DNA from: Mytilus californianus | Lineage: Eukaryota; Mollusca; Bivalvia; Mytilida; Mytilidae | Assembly: GCF_021869535.1 (NCBI RefSeq) | Contig: NW_026262582.1 | Coordinates: forward strand, 56,804,851 to 56,868,850 | DNA length: 64,000 nt | Reading direction: 5' to 3' | Part shown: positions 33,412 to 49,100 of the stretch, piece after piece | Layout: every line of letters begins with the position of its first letter | Numbering within the stretch: the stretch's first letter is position 1 | Notes under the pieces: model-generated | Databases searched by the model: none | The model's input: the letters and a program-made list of their open reading frames with translations, nothing else | Told to the model about the DNA's origin: nothing | Program-made: the position numbers and the translations under genes

Positions 33412-34295
33412 TATATTTGTAGACAATCGATTACGAGCGAACAAACAGGTCATTTTTGAAAATCAGATCATTTCGTCGTTTTCTATTTAGTTCTTTGGGT
33501 CTCTTTTTTGCTTTTTTTTTACTTTATTATTCATGACATGAAACCTTAACTTCATGTTCTAAAACATATACGTGTGCATTGTGCTTCAATGAAAAAATAT
33601 GGGGTAAACGTCAATGAGACAGCCACCTAGTGACAGAAATAACCAAAAGACATGTGCTCGGTTTGACGGTAAACCAGATGTATGCGCGATTCCCTCACGG
33701 GAGAAAGGAAGAAAGACCATTCACAATTTGTCTTACATTTGTTTCTCTCTCTTTTAATTAAATAAAAAAAAAAAAAAACCTTTCGAATTTTGAGTTCATA
33801 AGATTAAAATATTCCCTGTGGAACCCCCCCCCCCCCCCCCCTTTCTTTTTTTGGTGCCCTCCAATTTCAACCCTCAAATAAGGCTTTCCAATCTAATTAA
33901 AATTAAAACCTTGCTTTCTAACCAATCTATTCATGTACCGGACCGGGAACTTTCTTTATTTAATAAGAAAATCTACAGTGCCGTTATATAAATGCATGTT
34001 GTCTGCTTGGAGTCCCCGCCCGAAAAGAAACAAATTGCCTAACTCCAAGATAATACATTCCTGCATCACGTGATTTTTGCCACGTGGAGCTTACATTAGA
34101 ATGAATGGCGAATATGGAAAGTGAAACTACAATTCAAAACATAAAGTCCGAAGGCGCATAGAAGAAAAAGAAGGGTTTTTTTTTGGCAAAGGGTGCCGCG
34201 GTAATCTTCTCTGTGTTCATAATATACAAAAAATATTTGCCACTGCTCCTTGTCTGTTCTATAAATTCTAACCCTGAGTTTTCTATCTGTTACTG

Positions 34296-37121
34296 ACGAG
34301 ACAGCATCTCAGCGATAAAAGAATACGTTTGAAAAAACTATACACTTGGCTACCTTTTTTTCTTCAATTCGTTTTTAAAACGTCTTGGTTTCTTCAATTT
34401 GAATAATAGAAAATAAAACTGTATATCTAACGAAAACTGGATAAAGTGAGAAACAAGTTTCTTTCATTAGTGAAAATTACTGCTTCATTGCTTATCTCAG
34501 AGTTCGAACACTACACGTGGTAGCTTGGTTCGACTCCAAACTTAATTGACTAGGATTGACAGTTTCCTTGCCGAAGGTCAGTGGTTCTCTCCGTGTGTCC
34601 CAGCTTTCTACACACAAAAAAAGCTAGGCGCCATGAAATAGCAAATAATGATAAAAGTGGCGTTAAAGACCAACAATGAATACATCAATCATTGTATATT
34701 TTAGACGTTTCACACACATATCATAGTTTTGTTAAACACGAATCTATTTATTTGAAATTGAATTTGACAATAGCAATTTTCCCGCATCGTATAATGGTGA
34801 ATCCGGATAACACTGTAATATGTGCCGCTGGACATGAAAAAGCTTAACCTCTAATAATTTTGAATAACTAGAAGAATAGATGAATTTTAAAGCAAAACTA
34901 TTTAAAATTTTTGTCAGCTATTTTAGGGGAAAGCAATAAGTAATGAGAAGATATTTAAGATTTCCAAGGATAAGGCAACATTGAAGGGCCTGTCTTTAAA
35001 GGTTGGTGTGTCCATCATATTACATATGTGGCAACCTTTTGTTTAAGGCTTAAAACAAATTAAACTTTTCAAAGTTATTCAAGTTCCATTACTAACTTAA
35101 TGTCGACACCTTATAATGTAGAATATCTATTTTAAACAGAAAAGGGTAATTTCTATGTCAAAAGATTGCAAAATTTCTGAGAATGAATAGAGCAGTCCCT
35201 ATTCGAATGCAGCATTCGCTAACTTAGTAGACATGTCTTTGACAAGCAATACTTTGAACCACTGACAGTGTCTTTAACGATCCCATGCGCAAAAATGACA
35301 AAATTAAAAACAGAGTATTGTCCCTGCTAACCTGAAGAGTGTAGGTTTCAAGTCGAGAGTTCCCAATGAAGACATTTTTTTTTTCAGTTAAACACAGTCT
35401 ACAAAATGAAACAAAAGTTGAAAATCTGATGCTCGTCTTGGCGTATACTCAAGAATTTACTTATTCGGAACTGCTTAGACATGAAATGATGCCACAAGAC
35501 ACATGCGACCAGTCACGGCTTTTATAGAACGAGTTGCCCTTCATACACCTTTGACACATAGTCCCACAATGCCCTAATGTTCTAAAGCATAATAAAAAAT
35601 ATCTTGAAGTCCACTATAAAAGAAATAACATAACTAATAATTTTAACCATACAATTTTATATGAAAAAAACCCACAGATATTAAAGTTTACATTCATTAC
35701 AAATGACAGGAACCCACAGATATTAAAGTTTACATTCATTACAAATGACAGGAACCCACAGATATTAAAGTTTACATTCATTACAAATGACAGGAACTAT
35801 ATTTGTAGACAATCGATTACGAGCGAACAAACAGGTCATTTTTGAAAATCAGATCATTTCGTCGTTTTCTATTTAGTTCTTTGGGTCTCTTTTTTGCTTT
35901 TTTTTTACTTTATTATTCATGACATGAAACCTTAACTTCATGTTCTAAAACATATACGTGTGCATTGTGCTTCAATGAAAAAATATGGGGTAAACGTCAA
36001 TGAGACAGCCACCTAGTGACAGAAATAACCAAAAGACATGTGCTCGGTTTGACGGTAAACCAGATGTATGCGCGATTCCCTCACGGGAGAAAGGAAGAAA
36101 GACCATTCACAATTTGTCTTACATTTGTTTCTCTCTCTTTTAATTAAATAAAAAAAAAAAAAACCTGAGTTTACATTCATTACAAATGACAGGAACCCAC
36201 AGATATTAAAGTTTACATTCATTACAAATGACAGGAACTATATTTGTAGACAATCGATTACGAGCGAACAAACAGGTCATTTTTGAAAATCAGATCATTT
36301 CGTCGTTTTCTATTTAGTTCTTTGGGTCTCTTTTTTGCTTTTTTTTTACTTTATTATTCATGGCATGAAACCTTAACTTCATGTTCTAAAACATATACGT
36401 GTGCATTGTGCTTCAATGAAAAAATATGGGGTAAACGTCAATGAGACAGCCACCTAGTGACAGAAATAACCAAAAGACATGTGCTCGGTTTGACGGTAAA
36501 CCAGATGTATGCGCGATTCCCTCACGGGAGAAAGGAAGAAAGACCATTCACAATTTGTCTTACATTTGTTTCTCTCTCTTTTAATTAAATAAAAAAAAAA
36601 AAAAAACCTTTCGAATGTTGAGTTCATAAGATTAAAATATTCCCTGTGGAACAACCCCCCCCCCCCCCTTTCTTTTTTTGGTGCTCTCCAATTTCAACCC
36701 TCAAATAAGGCTTTCCAATCTAATTAAAATTAAAACCTTGCTTTCTAACCAATCTATTCATGTACCGGACCGGGAACTTTCTTTATTTAATAAGAAAATC
36801 TACAGTGCCGTTATATAAATGCATGTTGTCTGCTTGGAGTCCCCGCCCGAAAAGAAACAAATTGCCTAACTCCAAGATAATACATTCCTGCATCACGTGA
36901 TTTTTGCCACGTGGAGCTTACATTAGAATGAATGGCGAATATGGAAAGTGAAACTACAATTCAAAACATAAAGTCCGAAGGCGCATAGAAGAAAAAGAAG
37001 GGTTTTTTTTGGCAAAGGGTGCCGCGGTAATCTTCTCTGTGTTCATAATATACATGAAATATTTGCCACTGCTCCTTGTCTGTTCTATAAATTCTAACCC
37101 TGAGTTTTCTATCTGTTACTG
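34296..37121 (+). repeat. Array unit 3, with 441 bp internal duplication
   Basis: From 36170 the sequence repeats the segment that begins at 35729 (TTTACATTCATTACAAATGA), an offset of 441 bp, which accounts for the 2,826 bp length. The junction is at the poly(A) tract followed by CCTGAG near 36163, so the duplication jumped from the A-tract back into the 42 bp repeats. Confidence 0.9.
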
Positions 37122-40100
37122 ACGAGACAGCATCTCAGCGATAAAAGAATACGTTTGAAAAAACTATACACTTGGCTACCTTTTTTTCTTCAATTCGTTT
37201 TTAAAACGTCTTGGTTTCTTCAATTTGAATAATAGAAAATAAAACTATATATCAAACGAAAACTGGATAAAGTGAGAAACAAGTTTCTTTCATTAGTGAA
37301 AATTACTGCTTCATTGCTTATCTCAGAGTTCGAACACTACACGTGGTAGCTTGGTTCGACTCCAAACTTAATTGACTAGGATTGACAGTTTCCTTGCCGA
37401 AGGTCAGTGGTCCTCTCCGGGTGTCCCAGCTTTCTACACACAAAAAAAGCTAGGCGCCATGAAATAGCAAATAATGATAAAAGTGGCGTTAAAGACCAAC
37501 AATGAATACATCAATCATTGTATATTTTAGACGTTTCACACACATATCATAGTTTTGTTAAACACGAATCTACTTATTTGAAATTGAATTTGACAATAGC
37601 AATTTTCCCGCATCGTATAATGGTGAATCCGGATAACACTGTAATATGTGCCGCTGGACATGAAAAAGCTTAATCTCTAATAATTTTGAATAACTAGAAG
37701 AATAGATGAATTTTAAAGCAAAACTATTTAAAATTTTTGTCAGCTATTTTAGGGGAAAGCAATAAGTAATGAGAAGATATTTAAGATTTCCAAGGATAAG
37801 GCAACATTGAAGGGCCTGTCTTTAAAGGTTGGTGTGTCCATCATATTACATATGTGGCAACCTTTTGTTTAAGGCTTAAAACAAATTAAACTTTTCAAAG
37901 TTATTCAAGTTCCATTACTAACTTAATGTCGACACCTTATAATGTAGAATATCTATTTTAAACAGAAAAGGGTAATTTCTATGTCAAAAGATTGCAAAAT
38001 TTCTGAGAATGAATAGAGCAGTCCCTATTCGAATGCAGCATTCGCTAACTTAGTAGACATGTCTTTGACAAGCAATACTTTGAACCACTGACAGTGTCTT
38101 TAACGATCCCATGCGCAAAAATGACAAAATTAAAAACAGAGTATTGTCCCTGCTAACCTGAAGAGTGTAGGTTTCAAGTCGACAGTTCCCAATGAAGACA
38201 TTTTTTTTTTCAGTTAAACACAGTCTACAAAATGAAACAAAAGTTGAAAATCTGATGCTCGTCTTGGCGTATACTCAAGAATTTACTTATTCGGAACTGC
38301 TTAGACATGAAATGATGCCACAAGACACATGCGACCAGTCACGGCTTTTATAGAACGAGTTGCCCTTCATACACCTTTGACACATAGTCCCACAATGCCC
38401 TAATGTTCTAAAGCATAATAAAAAATATCTTGAAGTCCACTATAAAAGAAATAACATAACTAATAATTTTAACCATACAATTTTATATGAAAAAAACCCA
38501 CAGATATTAAAGTTTACATTCATTACAAATGACAGGAACCCACAGATATTAAAGTTTACATTCATTACAAATGACAGGAACCCACAGATATTAAAGTTTA
38601 CATTCATTACAAATGACAGGAACTATATTTGTAGACAATCGATTACGAGCGAACAAACAGGTCATTTTTGAAAATCAGATCATTTCGTCGTTTTCTATTT
38701 AGTTCTTTGGGTCTCTTTTTTGCTTTTTTTTACTTTATTATTCATGACATGAAACCTTAACTTCATGTTCTAAAACATATACGTGTGCATTGTGCTTCAA
38801 TGAAAAAATATGGGGTAAACGTCAATGAGACAGCCACCTAGTGACAGAAATAACCAAAAGACATGTGCTCGGTTTGACGGTAAACGAGATGTATGCGCGA
38901 TTCCCTCACGGGAGAAAGGAAGAAAGACCATTCACAATTTGTCTTACATTTGTTTCTCTCTCTTTTAATTAAATAAAAAAAAAAAAACCTTTCGAATGTT
39001 GAGTTCATAAGATTAAAATATTCCCTGTGGAACAACCCCCCCCCCCCCCCTTTCTTTTTTTGGTGCTCTCCAATTTCAACCCTCAAATAAGGCTTTCCAA
39101 TCTAATTAAAATTAAAACCTTGCTTTCTAACCAATCTATTCATGTACCGGACCGGGAACTTTCTTTATTTAATAAGAAAATCTACAGTGCCGTTATATAA
39201 ATGCATGTTGTCTGCTTGGAGTCCCCGCCCGAAAAGAAACAAATTGCCTAACTCCAAGATAATACATTCCTGCATCACGTGATTTTTGCCACGTGGAGCT
39301 TACATTAGAATGAATGGCGAATATGGAAAGTGAAACTACAATTCAAAACATAAAGTCCGAAGGCGCATAGAAGAAAAAGAAGGGTTTTTTTTGGCAAAGG
39401 GTGCCGCGGTAATCTTCTCTGTGTTCATAATATACATGAAATATTTGCCACTGCTCCTTGTCTGTTCTATAAATTCTAACCCTGAGTTTTCTATCTGTTA
39501 CTGACGAGACAGCATCTCAGCGATAAAAGAATACGTTTGAAAAAACTATACACTTGGCTACCTTTTTTTCTTCAATTCGTTTTTAAAACGTCTTGGTTTC
39601 TTCAATTTGAATAATAGAAAATAAAACTATATATCAAACGAAAACTGGATAAAGTGAGAAACAAGTTTCTTTCATTAGTGAAAATTACTGCTTCATTGCT
39701 TATCTCAGAGTTCGAACACTACACGTGGTAGCTTGGTTCGACTCCAAACTTAATTGACTAGGATTGACAGTTTCCTTGCCGAAGGTCAGTGGTTCTCTCC
39801 GTGTGTCCCAGCTTTCTACACACAAAAAAAGCTAGGCGCCATGAAATAGCAAATAATGATAAAAGTGGCGTTAAAGACCAACAATGAATACATCAATCAT
39901 TGTATATTTTAGACGTTTCACACACATATCATAGTTTTGTTAAACACGAATCTATTTATTTGAAATTGAATTTGACAATAGCAATTTTCCCGCATCGTAT
40001 AATGGTGAATCCGGATAACACTGTAATATGTGCCGCTGGACATGAAAAAGCTTAACCTCTAATAATTTTGAATAACTAGAAGAATAGATGAATTTTAAAG

Positions 40101-43100
40101 CAAAACTATTTAAAATTTTTGTCAGCTATTTTAGGGGAAAGCAATAAGTAATGAGAAGATATTTAAGATTTCCAAGGATAAGGCAACATTGAAGGGCCTG
40201 TCTTTAAAGGTTGGTGTGTCCATCATATTACATATGTGGCAACCTTTTGTTAAAGGCTTAAATCAAATTAAACTTTTCAAAGTTATTCAAGTTTCATTAC
40301 TAACTTAATGTCGACACCTTATAATGTAGAATATCTATTTTAAACAGAAAAGGGTAATTTCTATGTCAAAAGATTGCAAAATTTCTGAGAATGAATAGAG
40401 CAGTCCCTATTCGAATGCAGCATTCGCTAACTTAGTAGACATGTCTTTGACAAGCAATACTTTGAACCACTGACAGTGTCTTTAACGATCCCATGCGCAA
40501 AAATGACAAAATTAAAAACAGAGTATTGTCCCTGCTAACCTGAAGAGTGTAGGTTTCAAGTCGAGAGTTCCCAATGAAGACATTTTTTTTTTCAGTTAAA
40601 CACAGTCTACAAAATGAAACAAAAGTTGAAAATCTGATGCTCGTCTTGGCGTATACTCAAGAATTTACTTATTCGGAACTGCTTAGACATGAAATGATGC
40701 CACAAGACACATGCGACCAGTCACGGCTTTTATAGAACGAGTTGCCCTTCATACACCTTTGACACATAGTCCCACAATGCCCTAATGTTCTAAAGCATAA
40801 TAAAAAATATCTTGAAGTCCACTATAAAAGAAATAACATAACTAATAATTTTAACCATACAATTTTATATGAAAAAAACCCACAGATATTAAAGTTTACA
40901 TTCATTACAAATGACAGGAACCCACAGATATTAAAGTTTACATTCATTACAAATGACAGGAACCCACAGATATTAAAGTTTACATTCATTACAAATGACA
41001 GGAACTATATTTGTAGACAATCGATTACGAGCGAACAAACAGGTCATTTTTGAAAATCAGATCATTTCGTCGTTTTCTATTTAGTTCTTTGGGTCTCTTT
41101 TTTGCTTTTTTTTTACTTTATTATTCATGACATGAAACCTTAACTTCATGTTCTAAAACATATACGTGTGCATTGTGCTTCAATGAAAAAATATGGGGTA
41201 AACGTCAATGAGACAGCCACCTAGTGACAGAAATAACCAAAAGACATGTGCTCGGTTTGACGGTAAACCAGATGTATGCGCGATTCCCTCACGGGAGAAA
41301 GGAAGAAAGACCATTCACAATTTGTCTTACATTTGTTTCTCTCTCTTTTAATTAAATAAAAAAAAAAAAAAAACCTTTCGAATGTTGAGTTCATAAGATT
41401 AAAATATTCCCTGTGGAACAACCCCCCCCCCCCCCCTTTCTTTTTTTGGTGCTCTCCAATTTCAACCCTCAAATAAGGCTTTCCAATCTAATTAAAATTA
41501 AAACCTTGCTTTCTAACCAATCTATTCATGTACCGGACCGGGAACTTTCTTTATTTAATAAGAAAATCTACAGTGCCGTTATATAAATGCATGTTGTCTG
41601 CTTGGAGTCCCCGCCCGAAAAGAAACAAATTGCCTAACTCCAAGATAATACATTCCTGCATCACGTGATTTTTGCCACGTGGAGCTTACATTAGAATGAA
41701 TGGCGAATATGGAAAGTGAAACTACAATTCAAAACATAAAGTCCGAAGGCGCATAGAAGAAAAAGAAGGGTTTTTTTTGGCAAAGGGTGCCGCGGTAATC
41801 TTCTCTGTGTTCATAATATACATGAAATATTTGCCACTGCTCCTTGTCTGTTCTATAAATTCTAACCCTGAGTTTTCTATCTGTTACTGACGAGACAGCA
41901 TCTCAGCGATAAAAGAATACGTTTGAAAAAACTATACACTTGGCTACCTTTTTTTCTTCAATTCGTTTTTAAAACGTCTTGGTTTCTTCAATTTGAATAA
42001 TAGAAAATAAAACTATATATCAAACGAAAACTGGATAAAGTGAGAAACAAGTTTCTTTCATTAGTGAAAATTACTGCTTCATTGCTTATCTCAGAGTTCG
42101 AACACTACACGTGGTAGCTTGGTTCGACTCCAAACTTAATTGACTAGGATTGACAGTTTCCTTGCCGAAGGTCAGTGGTTCTCTCCGTGTGTCCCAGCTT
42201 TCTACACACAAAAAAAGCTAGGCGCCATGAAATAGCAAATAATGATAAAAGTGGCGTTAAAGACCAACAATGAATACATCAATCATTGTATATTTTAGAC
42301 GTTTCACACACATATCATAGTTTTGTTAAACACGAATCTATTTATTTGAAATTGAATTTGACAATAGCAATTTTCCCGCATCGTATAATGGTGAATCCGG
42401 ATAACACTGTAATATGTGCCGCTGGACATGAAAAAGCTTAACCTCTAATAATTTTGAATAACTAGAAGAATAGATGAATTTTAAAGCAAAACTATTTAAA
42501 ATTTTTGTCAGCTATTTTAGGGGAAAGCAATAAGTAATGAGAAGATATTTAAGATTTCCAAGGATAAGGCAACATTGAAGGGCCTGTCTTTAAAGGTTGG
42601 TGTGTCCATCATATTACATATGTGGCAACCTTTTGTTAAAGGCTTAAATCAAATTAAACTTTTCAAAGTTATTCAAGTTTCATTACTAACTTAATGTCGA
42701 CACCTTATAATGTAGAATATCTATTTTAAACAGAAAAGGGTAATTTCTATGTCAAAAGATTGCAAAATTTCTGAGAATGAATAGAGCAGTCCCTATTCGA
42801 ATGCAGCATTCGCTAACTTAGTAGACATGTCTTTGACAAGCAATACTTTGAACCACTGACAGTGTCTTTAACGATCCCATGCGCAAAAATGACAAAATTA
42901 AAAACAGAGTATTGTCCCTGCTAACCTGAAGAGTGTAGGTTTCAAGTCGAGAGTTCCCAATGAAGACATTTTTTTTTTCAGTTAAACACAGTCTACAAAA
43001 TGAAACAAAAGTTGAAAATCTGATGCTCGTCTTGGCGTATACTCAAGAATTTACTTATTCGGAACTGCTTAGACATGAAATGATGCCACAAGACACATGC

Positions 43101-46100
43101 GACCAGTCACGGCTTTTATAGAACGAGTTGCCCTTCATACACCTTTGACACATAGTCCCACAATGCCCTAATGTTCTAAAGCATAATAAAAAATATCTTG
43201 AAGTCCACTATAAAAGAAATAACATAACTAATAATTTTAACCATACAATTTTATATGAAAAAAACCCACAGATATTAAAGTTTACATTCATTACAAATGA
43301 CAGGAACCCACAGATATTAAAGTTTACATTCATTACAAATGACAGGAACCCACAGATATTAAAGTTTACATTCATTACAAATGACAGGAACTATATTTGT
43401 AGACAATCGATTACGAGCGAACAAACAGGTCATTTTTGAAAATCAGATCATTTCGTCGTTTTCTATTTAGTTCTTTGGGTCTCTTTTTTGCTTTTTTTTT
43501 ACTTTATTATTCATGACATGAAACCTTAACTTCATGTTCTAAAACATATACGTGTGCATTGTGCTTCAATGAAAAAATATGGGGTAAACGTCAATGAGAC
43601 AGCCACCTAGTGACAGAAATAACCAAAAGACATGTGCTCGGTTTGACGGTAAACCAGATGTATGCGCGATTCCCTCACGGGAGAAAGGAAGAAAGACCAT
43701 TCACAATTTGTCTTACATTTGTTTCTCTCTCTTTTAATTAAATAAAAAAAAAAAAAAAACCTTTCGAATGTTGAGTTCATAAGATTAAAATATTCCCTGT
43801 GGAACAACCCCCCCCCCCCCCCTTTCTTTTTTTGGTGCTCTCCAATTTCAACCCTCAAATAAGGCTTTCCAATCTAATTAAAATTAAAACCTTGCTTTCT
43901 AACCAATCTATTCATGTACCGGACCGGGAACTTTCTTTATTTAATAAGAAAATCTACAGTGCCGTTATATAAATGCATGTTGTCTGCTTGGAGTCCCCGC
44001 CCGAAAAGAAACAAATTGCCTAACTCCAAGATAATACATTCCTGCATCACGTGATTTTTGCCACGTGGAGCTTACATTAGAATGAATGGCGAATATGGAA
44101 AGTGAAACTACAATTCAAAACATAAAGTCCGAAGGCGCATAGAAGAAAAAGAAGGGTTTTTTTTGGCAAAGGGTGCCGCGGTAATCTTCTCTGTGTTCAT
44201 AATATACATGAAATATTTGCCACTGCTCCTTGTCTGTTCTATAAATTCTAACCCTGAGTTTTCTATCTGTTACTGACGAGACAGCATCTCAGCGATAAAA
44301 GAATACGTTTGAAAAAACTATACACTTGGCTACCTTTTTTTCTTCAATTCGTTTTTAAAACGTCTTGGTTTCTTCAATTTGAATAATAGAAAATAAAACT
44401 ATATATCAAACGAAAACTGGATAAAGTGAGAAACAAGTTTCTTTCATTAGTGAAAATTACTGCTTCATTGCTTATCTCAGAGTTCGAACACTACACGTGG
44501 TAGCTTGGTTCGACTCCAAACTTAATTGACTAGGATTGACAGTTTCCTTGCCGAAGGTCAGTGGTTCTCTCCGGGTGTCCCAGCTTTCTACACACAAAAA
44601 AAGCTAGGCGCCATGAAATAGCAAATAATGATAAAAGTGGCGTTAAAGACCAACAATGAATACATCAATCATTGTATATTTTAGACGTTTCACACACATA
44701 TCATAGTTTTGTTAAACACGAATCTATTTATTTGAAATTGAATTTGACAATAGCAATTTTCCCGCATCGTATAATGGTGAATCCGGATAACACTGTAATA
44801 TGTGCCGCTGGACATGAAAAAGCTTAACCTCTAATAATTTTGAATAACTAGAATAGATGAATTTTAAAGCAAAACTATTTAAAATTTTTGTCAGCTATTT
44901 CAGGGGAAAGCAATAAGTAATGAGAAGATATTTAAGATTTCCAAGGATAAGGCAACATTGAAGGGCCTGTCTTTAAAGGTTGGTGTGTCCATCATATTAC
45001 ATATGTGGCAACCTTTTGTTTAAGGCTTAAAACAAATTAAACTTTTCAAAGTTATTCAAGTTCCATTACTAACTTAATGTCGACACCTTATAATGTAGAA
45101 TATCTATTTTAAACAGAAAAGGGTAATTTCTATGTCAAAAGATTGCAAAATTTCTGAGAATGAATAGAGCAGTCCCTATTCGAATGCAGCATTCGCTAAC
45201 TTAGTAGACATGTCTTTGACAAGCAATACTTTGAACCACTGACAGTGTCTTTAACGATCCCATGCGCAAAAATGACAAAATTAAAAACAGAGTATTGTCC
45301 CTGCTAACCTGAAGAGTGTAGGTTTCAAGTCGAGAGTTCCCAATGAAGACATTTTTTTTCAGTTAAACACAGTCTACAAAATGAAACAAAAGTTGAAAAT
45401 CTGATGCTCGTCTTGGCGTATACTCAAGAATTTACTTATTCGGAACTGCTTAGACATGAAATGATGCCACAAGACACATGCGACCAGTCACGGCTTTTAT
45501 AGAACGAGTTGCCCTTCATACACCTTTGACACATAGTCCCACAATGCCCTAATGTTCTAAAGTATAACAAAAAAATATCTTGAAGTCCACTATAAAAGAA
45601 ATAACATAACTAATAATTTAACCATACAATTTTATATGAAAAAAAACCCACAGATATTAAAGTTTACATTCATTACAAATGACAGGAACCCACAGATATT
45701 AAAGTTTACATTCATTACAAATGACAGGAACCCACAGATATTAAAGTTTACATTCATTACAAATGACAGGAACTATATTTGTAGACAATCGATTACGAGC
45801 GAACAAACAGGTCATTTTTGAAAATCAGATCATTTCGTCGTTTTCTATTTAGTTCTTTGGGTCTCTTTTTTGCTTTTTTTTTACTTTATTATTCATGACA
45901 TGAAACCTTAACTTCATGTTCTAAAACATATACGTGTGCATTGTGCTTCAATGAAAAAATATGGGGTAAACGTCAATGAGACAGCCACCTAGTGACAGAA
46001 ATAACCAAAAGACATGTGCTCGGTTTGACGGTAAACCAGATGTATGCGCGATTCCCTCACCGGAGAAAGGAAGAAAGACCAATTTACAATTTGTCTTACA

Positions 46101-49100
46101 TTTGTTTCTCTCTCTTTTAATTAAATAAAAAAAAAAAAAAACCTTTCGAATGTTGAGTTCAAACGAATAAAATATTCCCTGTGGAACAACCCCCCCCCCC
46201 CCCCCCCCCCTTTCTTTTTTTGGTGCTCTCCAATTTCAACCCTCAAATAAGGCTTTCCAATCTAATTAAAATTAAAACCTTGCTTTCTAACCAATCTATT
46301 CATGTACCGGACCGGGAACTTTCTTTATTTAATAAGAAAATCTACAGTGCCGTTATATAAATGCATGTTGTCTGCTTGGAGTCCCCGCCCGAAAAAAAAA
46401 CAAATTGCCTAACTCCAAGATAATACATTCCTGCATCACGTGATTTTTGCCACGTGGAGCTTACATTAGAATGAATGGCGAATATGGAAAGTGAAACTAC
46501 AATTCAAAACATAAAGTCCGAAGGCGCATAGAAGAAAAAGAAGGGTTTTTTTTGGCAAAGGGTGCCGCGGTAATCTTCTCTGTGTTCATAATATACATGA
46601 AATATTTGCCACTGCTCCTTGTCTGTTCTATAAATTCTAACCCTGAGTTTTCTATCTGTTACTGACGAGACAGCATCTCAGCGATAAAAGAATACGTTTG
46701 AAAAAACTATACACTTGGCTACCTTTTTTTCTTCAATTCGTTTTTAAAACGTCTTGGTTTCTTCAATTTGAATAATAGAAAATAAAACTATATATCAAAC
46801 GAAAACTGGATAAAGTGAGAAACAAGTTTCTTTCATTAGTGAAAAATACTGCTTCATTGCTTATCTCAGAGTTCGAACACTACACGTGGTAGCTTGGTTC
46901 GACTCCAAACTTAATTGACTAGGATTGACAGTTTCCTTGCCGAAGGTCAGTGGTTCTCTCCGTGTGTCCCAGCTTTCTACACACAAAAAAAGCTAGGCGC
47001 CATGAAATAGCAAATAATGATAAAAGTGGCGTTAAAGACCAACAATGAATACATCAATCATTGTATATTTTAGACGTTTCACACACATATCATAGTTTTG
47101 TTAAACACGAATCTATTTATTTGAAATTGAATTTGACAATAGCAATTTTCCCGCATCGTATAATGGTGAATCCGGATAACACTGTAATATGTGCCGCTGG
47201 ACATGAAAAAGCTTAACCTCTAATAATTTTGAATAACTAGAAGAATAGATGAATTTTAAAGCAAAACTATTTAAAATTTTTGTCAGCTATTTTAGGGGAA
47301 AGCAATAAGTAATGAGAAGATATTTAAGATTTCCAAGGATAAGGCAACATTGAAGGGCCTGTCTTTAAAGGTTGGTGTGTCCATCATATTACATATGTGG
47401 CAACCTTTTGTTTAAGGCTTAAAACAAATTAAACTTTTCAAAGTTATTCAAGTTCCATTACTAACTTAATGTCGACACCTTATAATGTAGAATATCTATT
47501 TTAAACAGAAAAGGGTAATTTCTATGTCAAAAGATTGCAAAATTTCTGAGAATGAATAGAGCAGTCCCTATTCGAATGCAGCATTCGCTAACTTAGTAGA
47601 CATGTCTTTGACAAGCAATACTTTGAACCACTGACAGTGTCTTTAACGATCCCATGCGCAAAAATGACAAAATTAAAAACAGAGTATTGTCCCTGCTAAC
47701 CTGAAGAGTGTAGGTTTCAAGTCGAGAGTTCCCAATGAAGACATTTTTTTTTTCAGTTAAACACAGTCTACAAAATGAAACAAAAGTTGAAAATCTGATG
47801 CTCGTCTTGGCGTATACTCAAGAATTTACTTATTCGGAACTGCTTAGACATGAAATGATGCCACAAGACACATGCGACCAGTCACGGCTTTTATAGAACG
47901 AGTTGCCCTTCATACACCTTTGACACATAGTCCCACAATGCCCTAATGTTCTAAAGCATAATAAAAAATATCTTGAAGTCCACTATAAAAGAAATAACAT
48001 AACTAATAATTTTAACCATACAATTTTATATGAAAAAAACCCACAGATATTAAAGTTTACATTCATTACAAATGACAGGAACCCACAGATATTAAAGTTT
48101 ACATTCATTACAAATGACAGGAACCCACAGATATTAAAGTTTACATTCATTACAAATGACAGGAACTATATTTGTAGACAATCGATTACGAGCGAACAAA
48201 CAGGTCATTTTTGAAAATCAGATCATTTCGTCGTTTTCTATTTAGTTCTTTGGGTCTCTTTTTTGCTTTTTTTTTTACTTTATTATTCATGACATGAAAC
48301 CTTAACTTCATGTTCTAAAACATATACGTGTGCATTGTGCTTCAATGAAAAAATATGGGGTAAACGTCAATGAGACAGCCACCTAGTGACAGAAATAACC
48401 AAAAGACATGTGCTCGGTTTGACGGTAAACCACATGTATGTGCGATTCCCTCACGGGAGAAAGGAAGAAAGACCATTCACAATTTGTCTTACATTTGTTT
48501 CTCTCTCTTTTAATTAAATAAAAAAAAAAAAAAAAACCTTTCGAATGTTGAGTTCATAAGATTAAAATATTCCCTGTGGAACAACCCCCCCCCCCCCCTT
48601 TCTTTTTTTGGTGCTCTCCAATTTCAACCCTCAAATAAGGCTTTCCAATCTAATTAAAATTAAAACCTTGCTTTCTAACCAATCTATTCATGTACCGGAC
48701 CGGGAACTTTCTTTATTTAATAAGAAAATCTACAGTGCCGTTATATAAATGCATGTTGTCTGCTTGGAGTCCCCGCCCGAAAAAAAACAAATTGCCTAAC
48801 TCCAAGATAATACATTCCTGCATCACGTGATTTTTGCCACGTGGAGCTTACATTAGAATGAATGGCGAATATGGAAAGTGAAACTACAATTCAAAACATA
48901 AAGTCCGAAGGCGCATAGAAGACAAAGAAGGGTTTTTTTTGGCAAAGGGTGCCGCGGTAATCTTCTCTGTGTTCATAATATACATGAAATATTTGCCACT
49001 GCTCCTTGTCTGTTCTATAAATTCTAACCCTGAGTTTTCTATCTGTTACTGACGAGACAGCATCTCAGCGATAAAAGAATACGTTTGAAAAAACTATACA

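Noticed and set aside
45636..45821. Plus frame with three 14-residue repeats
   Set aside because: It is the translation of the triple 42 bp repeat. It is open only in this unit because of one extra A, and closed in the other units.
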